Part shown: positions 17,056-26,268 of the stretch, piece after piece
Numbering within the stretch: position 1 is the first letter of the stretch
How the letters are laid out: every line of letters begins with the position of its first letter
DNA from: Planctomycetaceae bacterium
GTDB lineage: Bacteria > Planctomycetota > Planctomycetia > Pirellulales > Pirellulaceae
Reading direction: 5' to 3'
NCBI GenBank assembly: GCA_012959465.1
Contig: DUDC01000279.1
Span: 1 to 64,000, forward strand
DNA: 64,000 bases
Made by a program: the position numbers and the translations under genes
Notes under the pieces: model-generated
The model's input: only the letters and a program-made list of their open reading frames with translations
Databases searched by the model: none
What the model was told of the DNA's origin: nothing

Positions 17056-18507
17056 CTACCGATTCATCATCTTGAGACGCTGTTCGTGTAGAGCGATGTC
17101 GAGACCAACGGGATACTCGTGCGGGTTGACCAAACGGCGAACGGTCTGGTGCAGGCGTTGAAGTTGGCCATTTGCCCTTTCTCGAGCAACTTCTAGGCAT
17201 TCATCGGCGGAGACAAGCGCGCCATCGCGCAGTAATGGTTTTAGCAAATCGTTGTGCACAACGTCTCCTTCAATCAATCGTTTACGAAGCGGATCAAGTG
17301 GATCGACAATCGTCCGTCTTGGATCGACACCGCCCAACAGTTCGTCATAAATGGCGTCCGCAATGAACCGTTCTTGGGATTCAAAGCGACGGACCTGCAG
17401 GATTCCTGGAATGCTGGACTTAACCGGCTGTTCCGAGAACTTCATGCGGGGTTGCCATTGCCCATCTTCGTCCTGAATGGCGCCAAGTTTGTAGACACCT
17501 CCCAGTGCTGGTTGGTCGTAGCCCGTCACCAGTTTAGTGCCGACGCCCCACACGGCGATCTTGGCGCCTTGGTGTTTTAGCGTCTCGATCAAATGTTCGT
17601 CTAGGTCGTTCGAGGCGACGATCGATGCGTCCTCAAACCCTGCTTCATCCAACAACTTTCTGGCCTCGATGCTGAGGTAGGCCAGATCACCCGAATCCAA
17701 TCGAATCCCCACCATGCGGTGACCGGTTGTTGCCAGCTGCCTGCCGACCTCGATGGCGTGGCGGACCCCTTGTAGAGTGTCGTACGTATCGACCAGGAAC
17801 ACACAGTTGTTCGGCATCGCCGTTGCGTATTCGGAGAAGGCCATCGCCTCGTCGTCAAACGACATGACCCAGCTATGGGCATGGGTGCCACGCACGGGAA
17901 TACCGTACAGTTTGCCGGCAAGCACGTTTGATGTCGCGGCGCAACCACCGACGTATGCCGCGCGACTCGCAGCGAGTGCGCCGTCGATTCCCTGCGCGCG
18001 TCGCAGCCCAAACTCCAGCACGGGTTCACCCTGCGCCGCCGAGCAAATCCTGGCCGCCTTTGTGGCGATTAATGTCTGAAAATTGACAACGTTTAGCAGA
18101 ATCGTCTCCAAGATTTGAGCTTGAAGAATCGGTCCGCGGACCCGCAACAAGGGCTCGTTTTGAAAGACGACAGTCCCCTCCGGGACAGCGTCCACATCGC
18201 AGCTCAACTTCAACTGTTCCAGGTAACGGAGAAATTCCTGATTGAAGATCGCCTTTCCATCGTTGCCACAAATCGTCGCCAGATACTGCAGATCAGAATC
18301 TAAAAAACGAAACCCGGCCAATATCTGGCGAAGGGGGCCCATGCCCGCAGCGATGGCGTATCCACTCTTGAACGGCATTTGGCGGAAGAACAAGTGAAAC
18401 ACCGCACCCCGCTCGGCGCGACCCTGCCGCCAATACCCAAACGCCATGGTCAACTGGTAAAGGTCCGTCAAAAGCGGCAGCGAGAACTCATTGAGCGGCG
18501 ATTGCAT
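17056..18507 (-). CDS. pncB: Nicotinate phosphoribosyltransferase
   Basis: A 483-residue cytoplasmic enzyme that converts nicotinate and PRPP, with ATP, to nicotinate mononucleotide in NAD salvage. The N-terminus [15 protein letters not shown] is diagnostic. Further motifs are [20 protein letters not shown] with H211 as the likely phosphorylated His, [12 protein letters not shown], and [10 protein letters not shown]. Length fits the long bacterial PncB form. GGAG lies upstream of the start. It stands alone, convergent with the PQQ-like lipoprotein gene, and is a housekeeping gene among secreted proteins. Confidence 0.95.
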   Translation of the reverse strand: MQSPLNEFSLPLLTDLYQLTMAFGYWRQGRAERGAVFHLFFRQMPFKSGYAIAAGMGPLRQILAGFRFLDSDLQYLATICGNDGKAIFNQEFLRYLEQLKLSCDVDAVPEGTVVFQNEPLLRVRGPILQAQILETILLNVVNFQTLIATKAARICSAAQGEPVLEFGLRRAQGIDGALAASRAAYVGGCAATSNVLAGKLYGIPVRGTHAHSWVMSFDDEAMAFSEYATAMPNNCVFLVDTYDTLQGVRHAIEVGRQLATTGHRMVGIRLDSGDLAYLSIEARKLLDEAGFEDASIVASNDLDEHLIETLKHQGAKIAVWGVGTKLVTGYDQPALGGVYKLGAIQDEDGQWQPRMKFSEQPVKSSIPGILQVRRFESQERFIADAIYDELLGGVDPRRTIVDPLDPLRKRLIEGDVVHNDLLKPLLRDGALVSADECLEVARERANGQLQRLHQTVRRLVNPHEYPVGLDIALHEQRLKMMNR

Positions 18508-18649
18508 TGCCGTGACTCCGGTCCCATAGACTATAGTGTTCTACGCACACTAACATCCATGTGGCCAACGTCAAGCCGGCGGCCGTCTCGCGATGGTCAC
18601 GCCGCAGGGCGGGCACTCGGAAAAAGAGGGCAGTGACGGAGACTCGTGG

Positions 18650-19594
18650 TTAATTGTTGGAGCTCGCGTCGGTCTTGCGGCCCAAGTACCGAACTGCATT
18701 TTCCAAAATTTTCATCGGGATAGGCTCCGTATAGACGGCGAACGTCTCGTGCCCGGGGCGAAAGTAGAAGACTTCACCCTTACCAACACGCCACAACATG
18801 CCGCTGCGAAAGTGCTCACCTTTTTCCCAACGCTCCTCGAACAGCACCAGATCCGGCTCGGGCACGTGGAACGGTTCGTCATACATTTCGGTTTGCGATA
18901 ACTCAAAATCCTCCGGGATGCCTGCAGCGATCGGGTGCTGCGGGGCAAGCGTGCGAATGCGGCTCGGCAATCCATGGTTGCGATAGGCAGGGAAACAACA
19001 ATTTGGACGAGTTATCTTGATGTGAACCGTCCCATCAGACAGCCATTGGAAAACCGGTTTAGGACTCAAACGCACGTGTCGTGATGGAGGTCTGCGTACG
19101 ATCTTCCCCGAGAACTCAACCGTTGCTTTCTCTCGGCTGGCCTTATCCAAGCTTGCCAACGCATCATCCTTGGCCCGTTCGTGCATGGCCATTACAAACG
19201 GCGTAGCCCAGTGGGCGGAGTGCAGAGCAAACAACGCAAGTTTGCCCTCGCGAACACGTGAAACAACCTTCTCTGCTTCGGCCTCGCTGATGTCGCCGTT
19301 ACGTACGTGCCCCCACCAGATCAGCACATCGCATTGGTCGAGTACTTCATCCGAAAGACCCTTCTCAGGATCGTCAATGGAAACAGACCGCACTTGCAGT
19401 TGAGGTTGACGCTTGAGGTAATCAGAAATGTACTGACCCAAAAAAGAAGGATACGCTTGGCGTTGTGCGGGCTGTTGTTCATCCCAGACAACAACACGGA
19501 TTCCATTCTCGCCAGCAAGAATGAGGCCGCTATTGAGGGTTGCCAGCATCGTCAGCAAGCAAAGGAACCGGCCGCAGCGTGTCGTTGTTGTCAT
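18650..19594 (-). CDS. ThuA-like (trehalose utilisation) domain protein, secreted
   Basis: A 314-residue ThuA family protein with a glutamine-amidotransferase-like flavodoxin fold. A signal peptide spans about residues 1-27. Family motifs include VVVWDEQQPAQ, DVLIWWGHV, LALFALHSAHWATPF, and HPIAAGIPEDFELSQTEMY followed by GEVFYFRPGHET. ThuA proteins are linked to sugar catabolism, often beside Gfo/Idh/MocA or propeller-cytochrome proteins, but the reaction remains poorly defined. It follows the azurin/HEAT/cytochrome gene (19656-21593) on the same strand with 61 bases between, so the two are probably co-transcribed. Confidence 0.88.
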   Translation of the reverse strand: MTTTTRCGRFLCLLTMLATLNSGLILAGENGIRVVVWDEQQPAQRQAYPSFLGQYISDYLKRQPQLQVRSVSIDDPEKGLSDEVLDQCDVLIWWGHVRNGDISEAEAEKVVSRVREGKLALFALHSAHWATPFVMAMHERAKDDALASLDKASREKATVEFSGKIVRRPPSRHVRLSPKPVFQWLSDGTVHIKITRPNCCFPAYRNHGLPSRIRTLAPQHPIAAGIPEDFELSQTEMYDEPFHVPEPDLVLFEERWEKGEHFRSGMLWRVGKGEVFYFRPGHETFAVYTEPIPMKILENAVRYLGRKTDASSNN

Positions 19595-19655
19595 TCTTGA
19601 AAATATCCTGGCGGGAGGAGATGTCTTGGCGTCTTCAGAATTCTACCAAGTCCAA

Positions 19656-21593
19656 TCAGTGCTTGTGCTCGTGTGCGTGCATGAATGCCTGTTCGAGATA
19701 ATTCAGAATCTCGAGGATCTCGTCACGACTGAATCGATCCAACAGCGCTTTGGGCATCATCGACTTGGACGATCTCACCCGCTCGTCAACGTCCTTGATG
19801 GCGATCACCGTTGGTTTTTTTGCTTCGGGGTTCTCCAGAATCGCAATGGCCTCCTTGTCCTCAGAATCAACAATCCCCGACACAATCAAGCCGTCGACCG
19901 TATAAATCACCTGGACAGCGTACTTGGGATCAATCTTGTGTGACGGGTCGAGAATCTCGCGGAGGATGCCACGGTGATCTCCCTTCCACCGCTTCAACAC
20001 GTCGGTCAGCTCTGGCCCGACTGCGCCACCCGTTCCGTTGACCTTATGACAGAGGGCGCAGGTGGCTTCAACAAACAGCCGTTCGCCAATCTCCAACGAA
20101 CGACCTCGCAAATCCGCCTGCAGGTCTACCGGAAAATCGTCGATCATCCAACTCTTCACAAACGCGCGGTTACTTCCGATCGGGTCGCTCGGTTCGACGG
20201 GATTTTTCAACCACTCATCGAGGTCCTCGACGACAACCATGACACCGTACATTCTCATCCAATGCCTGGGAAACGTACAGACAAAGGGGTATTCTCCCGG
20301 TTCACTTGGGGCGGTGAAGGTGAGCCGTTCCTGTTTCCCGGCGGGAACCATTTCCGTTGCGAACAAGACCAGCGGTGATTTGGGGACGTACTGTTTTGCC
20401 TCGGCACCTTCTCCCTTTGGTAACAGGGCGCCCATTTGGGCTACCTCTTGGAGAGCATCGGGTGCTGTAATCACCAAATTATGCGGCATCAGGTCTTCAT
20501 TCTGAAGAACGACTTGCACGGACCGACCCGCTTCGACAGCAAAGAAGGGTGTGTCGTACCGCATCTCCTCTTCGACGGTGTGGATCAATACGACTCTCAC
20601 AGAGACCTCCCGCAATCGATCCCGGTACCGGCGAGCCGACTCCAGTGGAATGCCGACCAGCAGTTGTTCTGCCAACTGCATCGATTCGATAAACGGATCG
20701 GTCGTCCGTTCGGCAGGTACGGTTGCTTCGGCAATTTCGACGAGTTGGACGATCAGCCTTTCGGCAATCTCACGAGAACGGTCGGCCGTTGGGACGGCGA
20801 GAAGAGTCTTCACGGCAGCATCACGAAATTCAGATTTCATAATGAACGGCGCGACAGTAGCAAAGGTGTCATCGCCAGGCTCCATGACCGACGACAACGC
20901 GCGAATTGCCTTGCGGCGGACACTCTTCGGTTGGCCATCGACAAGGAAATCCAACACTGTTTGTCGCGAGCGCCGGCGGAGCTTCAGATCGGGAATAAGA
21001 GAAATCGCCAGCAGGAAATCGGCGCTGGCAACCGGCCCACGTTGAGCCATCGCCTCCGCCTGCTCGATCCGTCCGACAGCAACCAGTCCGGCCAGGGCAG
21101 TAGCTCGCTGCAACGCTCCGTCCCCGTCAGCTGCTTCCGCGAATCTATCCGCGTGTTGTACCAGCACCTTAAGCGGTTGCCTCAGCAAGAGCGTCGCCAA
21201 TTGACGCCCCACCCGCTGGCTGGATTTGTCATCTTCGTCCAATGAAGCGAATACCGCCAGCAGCTCCGTGACTGAATCGCTTTGATTCGTATCTTCCAGG
21301 GCGGCGAGGGCACTCTCACGATGTTGCATCGACATCCCGGGCCGAATCAAAATCGCTGTGTAGACGGGTGCGTATTTCGGGTCACCCGTTTTTCGCTCCA
21401 CCATCAGTAACTGCTGATTGGTTAAACGATTGAGTTGGTACCAGACAATACGGGGAGATTTGTCGAGGAACACTCGGGGACGAACAACCGGATCGTCGTC
21501 CTGCGTTGCGCCCTTTTGAGCGACGCTTGTAGTGAGCAAAATCACCGCCAACATGAGAACGATCGCTGACGGCCTAAATCTCAAGAAGCACAT
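19656..21593 (-). CDS. Secreted HEAT-repeat protein with azurin-like copper domain and C-terminal cytochrome c
   Basis: A 645-residue protein. The start is set at the ATG before a hydrophobic signal (FRPSAIVLMLAVILLTTSV). Residues of about 45-320 are alpha-helical HEAT-like repeats. A cupredoxin follows: MPHNLVITAPDALQEVAQMG supplies the first His, and C439-TFPR-H444-WMR-M448 has the azurin spacing. The last domain is cytochrome c-like with C512-A-L-C-H, then GAVGPELTDVL and the PVC-type tail DPSHKIDPKYAVQVIYTVDG. Its C-terminal half parallels the 1251-residue protein at 9371-13126 but without the SGNH and propeller parts. A periplasmic electron-transfer role is inferred. Co-directional with ThuA. 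Confidence 0.85.
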   Translation of the reverse strand: MCFLRFRPSAIVLMLAVILLTTSVAQKGATQDDDPVVRPRVFLDKSPRIVWYQLNRLTNQQLLMVERKTGDPKYAPVYTAILIRPGMSMQHRESALAALEDTNQSDSVTELLAVFASLDEDDKSSQRVGRQLATLLLRQPLKVLVQHADRFAEAADGDGALQRATALAGLVAVGRIEQAEAMAQRGPVASADFLLAISLIPDLKLRRRSRQTVLDFLVDGQPKSVRRKAIRALSSVMEPGDDTFATVAPFIMKSEFRDAAVKTLLAVPTADRSREIAERLIVQLVEIAEATVPAERTTDPFIESMQLAEQLLVGIPLESARRYRDRLREVSVRVVLIHTVEEEMRYDTPFFAVEAGRSVQVVLQNEDLMPHNLVITAPDALQEVAQMGALLPKGEGAEAKQYVPKSPLVLFATEMVPAGKQERLTFTAPSEPGEYPFVCTFPRHWMRMYGVMVVVEDLDEWLKNPVEPSDPIGSNRAFVKSWMIDDFPVDLQADLRGRSLEIGERLFVEATCALCHKVNGTGGAVGPELTDVLKRWKGDHRGILREILDPSHKIDPKYAVQVIYTVDGLIVSGIVDSEDKEAIAILENPEAKKPTVIAIKDVDERVRSSKSMMPKALLDRFSRDEILEILNYLEQAFMHAHEHKH

Positions 21594-21806
21594 AATGTGA
21601 CTCTTCGGTTTACTGGTGAGTTGAGCCAACGCATGGTACGCTCATGTTCCCTGAGCGGCCAGCGGGCGCAAGCCAAACACCACATGATAATTCAAGAGTC
21701 CGATCGCATCACGACTCTTTGTTGCACCATCGCTTTTGAGCGACTGGAGTAGCTGACCGCGAAGTCGGTCGAAAATCACGCGTCAAAGGAAAGGAAGTGG
21801 CCTTCC

Positions 21807-22835
21807 ATGCAACCACGATTCATCCCGCAAACACCCGCCGTATGTGGACTGTTCCTGCTCGCGTTGGGCACGGTTCAAATTGCCGCCGAGGAAAGAGCTC
21901 GTCCACTCGTGATTGCTCACCGCGGTGCCTCGGCCTATTTGCCGGAACACACGTTGCCTGCCAAGGCGTTGGCATATGGCATGGGCGCTGATTTTCTCGA
22001 ACAGGACGTGGTCTTGACTCGTGACGGCCATCCCATCGTGACGCACGACATTCACCTGGATCGAGTCACGGACGTGGCCGAGCGGTTTCCAGACCGAGCG
22101 AGAGACGACAAGCGGTTCTACGCGGTCGATTTTACGCTTGAAGAAATTCGCTCGTTGCAGGTACGAGAGCGGACCACAGCAAATCCAAGAAAGGCCGTCT
22201 ATCCGGATCGTTTCCCGTTGCGGCGATCGCGTTTCTCGCTCCACACTTTGGCTGAAGAGATCGAATTCATCCAGGGATTGAATCAATCTACCGGCAGGAA
22301 TGTTGGAATCTACACCGAAATAAAGCAACCGAAGTGGCATCGCGAACAGGGATTTGATATCAGTCGGGTCGTCATTCAGACCCTTAAAAAGTACGGCTAC
22401 GTGGACCAGAACAGCGCAGCTTTCTTGCAGTGCTTCGACGTACAAGAACTGCAACGGATTCACCAGGAGTTGGACTGCCAGCTGCGGCTGGTGCAGCTCC
22501 TTGCGCTCCCTGATGTCGTCCGGGCTGACAATGGCGAATTCCGAGTCGACGGCGGGAAAATGAACATGGTGACGTTGGCCGCGTACGCCGCCGGAATCGG
22601 GCCCGATTTCTTGCTTTTGCGCCACGACTTTGGACCGAAGGGCCGTTGGTCCGACCTGGTCAACCAGGCGCATGCGGCGGGAATGGTCGTTCACCCCTAT
22701 ACGCTGCGAGCCGACCAACTACCCGCCGGGGTGGCCGATTTCGAGACGCTTGTAAAACAGTTGGTGACCGATGGCCAAGTGGACGGTTTTTTTACCGATC
22801 ACCCAGACCGAGCGTACCAAACTGTGGTCCGCTAG
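21807..22835 (+). CDS. glpQ: Glycerophosphodiester phosphodiesterase, periplasmic
   Basis: A 342-residue GDPD family enzyme that hydrolyses glycerophosphodiesters to glycerol-3-phosphate and an alcohol. A signal peptide covers about residues 1-27. Catalytic motifs are complete: H38-R39-G with E47 (AHRGASAYLPEHT), E65 and D67 (LEQDVVLTRDG), and H80 (VTHDIHLDRVT). The full-length barrel with a long insertion and YTEIKQPKWH matches the periplasmic GlpQ type rather than the short cytoplasmic UgpQ. AAAGGAAAGG lies upstream. It is divergent from the azurin/HEAT gene. Confidence 0.92.
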   Translation: MQPRFIPQTPAVCGLFLLALGTVQIAAEERARPLVIAHRGASAYLPEHTLPAKALAYGMGADFLEQDVVLTRDGHPIVTHDIHLDRVTDVAERFPDRARDDKRFYAVDFTLEEIRSLQVRERTTANPRKAVYPDRFPLRRSRFSLHTLAEEIEFIQGLNQSTGRNVGIYTEIKQPKWHREQGFDISRVVIQTLKKYGYVDQNSAAFLQCFDVQELQRIHQELDCQLRLVQLLALPDVVRADNGEFRVDGGKMNMVTLAAYAAGIGPDFLLLRHDFGPKGRWSDLVNQAHAAGMVVHPYTLRADQLPAGVADFETLVKQLVTDGQVDGFFTDHPDRAYQTVVR

Positions 22836-23006
22836 ACAGCGGCTTTGATTCCGCGGCTTGCGACGCGAGCCGAAAGACTCTCGCTCTGACCGTTGCAACG
22901 CTCGCATGTCGAGGAGCGAGACTCTACAATCTCGTTTCGCACTGCGGACTTTTTTTCTCTCGAGCGGTCGCGAAGGCCAACAGACCGGACATCCTGGAGT
23001 CTTGCC

Positions 23007-24332
23007 ATGTCGGACAAAGAAAAACCCTCCGCAGAACCTCGTCGCTGGTATCAACGAGTTGGTCCAGGCCTAATTACGGCCTGTGTCGTGATCGGCCCAG
23101 GTAGCATCCTCACCAGTTCAACAGTCGGTGCGAATCACGAGTACTCCAGGCTTTGGGTGGTCGTTGTCGCGGTTGGCTTCATGATGGTCTACATGACCAT
23201 GGGCGCCCGATTGGGAGTTGTCGCGTCCAAGGCACCGGGCGACCTGGTGCGAGACAAGGCGGGCAAGCGGCTGGCAGCACTCTTGGGCATCTGCGTCTTC
23301 TTTATCTCCGCCGCATTCCAATCCGGAAACAACATTGGTGTCGCTGCCGCATTCGAGGCTTTTATCGACAATAAGTACATTATCGGTGCGTTGGTGGTGG
23401 TCTTCAACGTCATTGCGATTTCCTTCATGTTCGCTTTCAAAAACCTCTACCAAGCCCTCGAACGTGTCATGATGTGCTTGGTTGCGGTCATGCTGATCAG
23501 CTTTTCAATCAATCTAATAAAGCTACAGCCCGACCTTGGTGCGGCAGCGAAAGGACTCGTCGTCCCAACTTTCGGTGACCTTGACTTAGCTCTGCTCGGC
23601 CTGGTCGGCACAACCTTCGTCATCACAGCCGCGTATTATCAGGCCTATCTCGTTCGACAAAAGGGATGGCAGATGGAGGATCTGCAGAGCGGCTTGGTCG
23701 ACGCGCGTGTCGGATCGGTCATCATGGCCGTGATCACGATCGTGTTGATGGCCACTGCGGCCGCTGGCCTCTACACCGGGGAAAAAGTGAGCCTCAGCAG
23801 TCCTGTCGACGTGGCCGTCGCGCTCCAACCTACCTTTGGCACCGTTGGCAAAGTCGTATTTTGTGTCGGGCTCTTTTCGGCCGCCTATTCATCCTTCCTC
23901 GTCAACTCGATGATCGGCGGCTTCATGGCGGCCGATGGACTGGGACTGGGCAGTAAACCGACCGACCTCGGACCGCGGGTCCTGACAACCGTCGCCCTGT
24001 TGACCGGTATGGCGGTCGGCCTGGCAGCAATCGTTCTCGACTTCGACCGAACGCCCACGATCATTGCCGCTCAAGCGGTTACCGTCGTTGGGGCTCCGTT
24101 GGTAGCCGGAGTTCTCTTATGGTTGACCAGTCGCCGCGACATCATGGGAGACCATGTCAATGGACCGGTGACAAAAGCGATAGGTGGGGCCGGATTCCTG
24201 CTACTGTTGGCCATGGCTGGAAGAACGGCATTAATCGAGTTGCCGAAAAAGGTCGACAAATACCTGCACCCCGACGAAGTGGAACAGGTTGACACGGCTC
24301 CGTCGTTTCCCGCAAATTCAATCGATGCGTGA
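23007..24332 (+). CDS. NRAMP-like divalent metal transporter family protein with altered metal-site motifs
   Basis: A 441-residue integral membrane protein with about eleven hydrophobic helices. GGAG upstream and the lack of membrane character before it support the start at 23007. The first helix carries GPGSILTSSTVGANHEYS, clearly NRAMP-like, but the canonical DPGN metal motif is replaced by TVGAN (39-43). The sixth-helix MPH motif is likewise absent (TTFVITAAYYQAYLV). Canonical NRAMPs use these residues to bind Mn(II) or Fe(II), so this subgroup probably carries a different ion or works differently. It follows glpQ on the same strand after 171 bases containing a cggcttg-cgacg-cgagccg hairpin (22854-22872). 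Confidence 0.85.
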   Translation: MSDKEKPSAEPRRWYQRVGPGLITACVVIGPGSILTSSTVGANHEYSRLWVVVVAVGFMMVYMTMGARLGVVASKAPGDLVRDKAGKRLAALLGICVFFISAAFQSGNNIGVAAAFEAFIDNKYIIGALVVVFNVIAISFMFAFKNLYQALERVMMCLVAVMLISFSINLIKLQPDLGAAAKGLVVPTFGDLDLALLGLVGTTFVITAAYYQAYLVRQKGWQMEDLQSGLVDARVGSVIMAVITIVLMATAAAGLYTGEKVSLSSPVDVAVALQPTFGTVGKVVFCVGLFSAAYSSFLVNSMIGGFMAADGLGLGSKPTDLGPRVLTTVALLTGMAVGLAAIVLDFDRTPTIIAAQAVTVVGAPLVAGVLLWLTSRRDIMGDHVNGPVTKAIGGAGFLLLLAMAGRTALIELPKKVDKYLHPDEVEQVDTAPSFPANSIDA

Positions 24333-25748
24333 CGCGGTGAAAATGACGCGATAAATGCGAGATCCGTCACAGATGCGGGGATTGGGTACCAGTATGAAGT
24401 CGTCCGTCACGACTGGCTTCAGGTCCGCGCCCTCAATGATTTTGACATCGCCTACCCGGTGAGGTAGCAGCTCGACAATCGGTCGCCAGCCGCGTTGAGA
24501 ACCGTTTACGTTCACGGGATCGAACGAGTCGTCGCCCCGTTTCGGAGTGACCGTGAGCGTGTAGGTGCTGCCATTGACCGTCAGCTGCTGATCATATCGT
24601 TTCTCTTGCCGGGCCATTGTGGCCGTCCAGCCTGGGTCTCCATAGAACGCGACGGTATCGCGGTCCCACAACAGACCTTGCCCATCGTGTGCGGTGAGAC
24701 CGAGCGCCCGCCCCGACTCATTGGGCGATGCTGACGCTCTGCTGCCGAATTCGAGGGAAACCTCGACCTTGGCCGCATCTTCAAAGTAGCTGTCGAGACG
24801 GTGCACCAACGCATGTTGATTCACATGAAACGCCTCGACGAATGTGTATCGTCCGGGTTGTTCGACAAAGTAGTCGAGCACTCCCCAACCGCCGTAACCG
24901 TACCAGGTGACGACGGTGTACCCAATCATCTGGCGAACACCTACGCTGTTCATCCACGCCAGTGCCATCGAGTCGGGACCGTCGATGTGGCCCATCAAGC
25001 AATTGCCAATCGGCAGGTAGACTTTCGGCGTTTCGGAGTGGATCGCGAATCGCTTACCGTCGGTCGGTACACCAAACATCTCACCGTTCTTGGAACGAAA
25101 TTGGCCGTTGCGATATCGAAAACCGATCTGCCAATCACGCGCCGTTGCGTGCCCCGATGTCACAAACAAGTCGGCGGAATAATCGGTCAACGACTCGGCA
25201 AGGGCGTGAGTAGTGTCAGCGGGTCCACGCGTCAGTTCGGCCTCGCCGCCGGCTTCCTTGACGACTTTCCTCTCTTTGACCAATTCGTCGTACCACAGGC
25301 CTTGGGTACACATTTCCAGCGCGATTTCGGTGCCCGATGCGACTTTGCGTACCACGAGCGGTTTCTGGTGTTTGGCGATCTCCAGAGCGTTGTTCGCGTC
25401 AAAACCTGTGAGGATTCCCCACAGCGTGTCCGTATAGGGATCATCGTCAAATTGCCGTGTCAACCGATGGACGTCTGCCACGAATTGTCGTCCGGCCTCG
25501 AGTGGCGAAGCGACGAAACACGTGTATCGCGGATGCCGCTCTCGCAGCGCATCCAACGAATCGAGAACATGTTTGTCATAGGTGACAACCGTTGCGTTTT
25601 CGTGTTTGGCGACAAGTGCATCGACGACTCGCGCCCACTGGGGGTTTTTATGAGTTTCCCGCGAGACGGCGATAACGTATTCATCGCTGTTCGCCGCGTC
25701 GGCAACCAACAGCAGAATGGCCAGAGTCACAAGAACCGAGCGTTTCAT
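24318..25748 (-). CDS. Secreted protein of unknown function with a possible caspase-like (gingipain-type) His/Cys dyad
   Basis: A 476-residue protein with a signal peptide (MKRSVLVTLAILLLVADAANS); CGGAG upstream supports this ATG. No family is certain. Residues 190-285 resemble the catalytic part of clan CD cysteine peptidases such as gingipain or clostripain: SADLFVTSGHAT with H200 after hydrophobic residues, then VYLPIGNCLMGHID with C250 fifty residues later, followed by DSMALAWMNSVGVRQMIGYT, like the strand and helix after the Cys in C25 peptidases. The C-terminus looks like a beta-sandwich (YTLTVTPKRGDDSF). Its 3' end overlaps the end of the convergent NRAMP-like gene by 15 bases. The peptidase idea is an inference. 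Confidence 0.7.
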   Translation of the reverse strand: MKRSVLVTLAILLLVADAANSDEYVIAVSRETHKNPQWARVVDALVAKHENATVVTYDKHVLDSLDALRERHPRYTCFVASPLEAGRQFVADVHRLTRQFDDDPYTDTLWGILTGFDANNALEIAKHQKPLVVRKVASGTEIALEMCTQGLWYDELVKERKVVKEAGGEAELTRGPADTTHALAESLTDYSADLFVTSGHATARDWQIGFRYRNGQFRSKNGEMFGVPTDGKRFAIHSETPKVYLPIGNCLMGHIDGPDSMALAWMNSVGVRQMIGYTVVTWYGYGGWGVLDYFVEQPGRYTFVEAFHVNQHALVHRLDSYFEDAAKVEVSLEFGSRASASPNESGRALGLTAHDGQGLLWDRDTVAFYGDPGWTATMARQEKRYDQQLTVNGSTYTLTVTPKRGDDSFDPVNVNGSQRGWRPIVELLPHRVGDVKIIEGADLKPVVTDDFILVPNPRICDGSRIYRVIFTASRID

Positions 25749-25827
25749 CGATAGGGCTCCGAGAGTTTCTGCGGGGACCGTATTATTATACGGCACCGAG
25801 CGGGTTGGCCCTAGCCAAGTGCAAACA

Positions 25828-25856
25828 GTGTGGCACTGGCGAAGCCAGTGCCACAC
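25828..25856. repeat. Dispersed palindrome, 13-bp stem with loop gaa (core tgtggcactggc)
   Basis: gtgtggcactggc at 25828-25840 pairs exactly with 25844-25856. It is the closest relative of the 7051-7085 palindrome; only the loop and flanks differ. It lies 80 bases upstream of the start of the caspase-like gene, at one end of a 651-base gene-free stretch. Confidence 0.8.
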
Positions 25857-25911
25857 ATTGCACCGACAAGACGTTCGTGGTCGCGAGGCTTACGCTACCG
25901 GCCAGCTGGAT

Positions 25912-26073
25912 TCACTCTGAAATGGAAAATTCTTCAGGAAAATCCTTCAACTGGGTGATGAATTCGACACCACAGCCATTAAACGGACCGAGTGGTCTCC
26001 GCCATTTCACTTGCACCAACAAGTGCAGCTCTTCGTGTTCAAATCGCATGAACAGTGCGAGCTTAGGCAGGTC
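25912..26073 (-). pseudogene. Possible PilZ-domain remnant
   Basis: Within the 651-base gap 25749-26399, the minus strand has a 53-codon open segment containing LLVQVKWRRPLG, then NGCGVEFI. This resembles the last strands of a PilZ (cyclic-di-GMP-binding) domain, where a V(x)W...R strand is followed by GVEFI. The same frame continues upstream after two nearby TGA codons (26074 and 26083) into another open stretch to about 26271. There is no start codon or ribosome site that would make a whole protein. It may be a decayed gene. The evidence is short-motif similarity only. Confidence 0.3.
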
Positions 26074-26244
26074 TCACTCACTTCAATTTCGTCTGGGGCA
26101 GCTTGAAGATGGCATGCGACTAGCCAGGTGTGAGTATTTTTCTTCTGCAGCAAGGGAGTCAATGTTCAGCCGTAGGGTCCAATTGTAGGTTCTGTGGCGA
26201 TTTCCGAGGAGTTCTTCGCCCAAGCTCCACCTGCCATTTTGGAG

Positions 26245-26268
26245 TGCGGTGACGTCACCGCATTTTTT
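26245..26268 (+). terminator. Perfect 18-bp palindrome followed by six T
   Basis: tgcggtgacgtcaccgca (26245-26262) is its own reverse complement and is followed by tttttt. This is a good rho-independent terminator shape on the plus strand. No plus-strand gene precedes it: the nearest upstream gene is on the minus strand. It therefore either ends an unrecognised RNA from the 25860-26245 interval or is a chance palindrome. Confidence 0.5.

Noticed and set aside
20436-21245. Open frame of 269 codons on the plus strand
   Set aside because: Antisense to the HEAT/azurin/cytochrome gene; composition reflects that gene's codon bias.
21783-22718. Open frame of 311 codons on the minus strand opposite glpQ
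   Set aside because: The plus strand carries a complete GDPD catalytic set; the opposite frame has no recognisable motif.
22836-23006. Possible metal-responsive riboswitch upstream of the NRAMP-like gene
   Set aside because: There is a 7-bp hairpin (22854-22872), but I cannot match the yybP-ykoY or other metal riboswitch core, so it is left unassigned.
24801-25754. Open frame of 317 codons on the plus strand opposite the caspase-like gene
   Set aside because: No start signal or family motif; antisense to a minus-strand gene with ribosome site and signal peptide.
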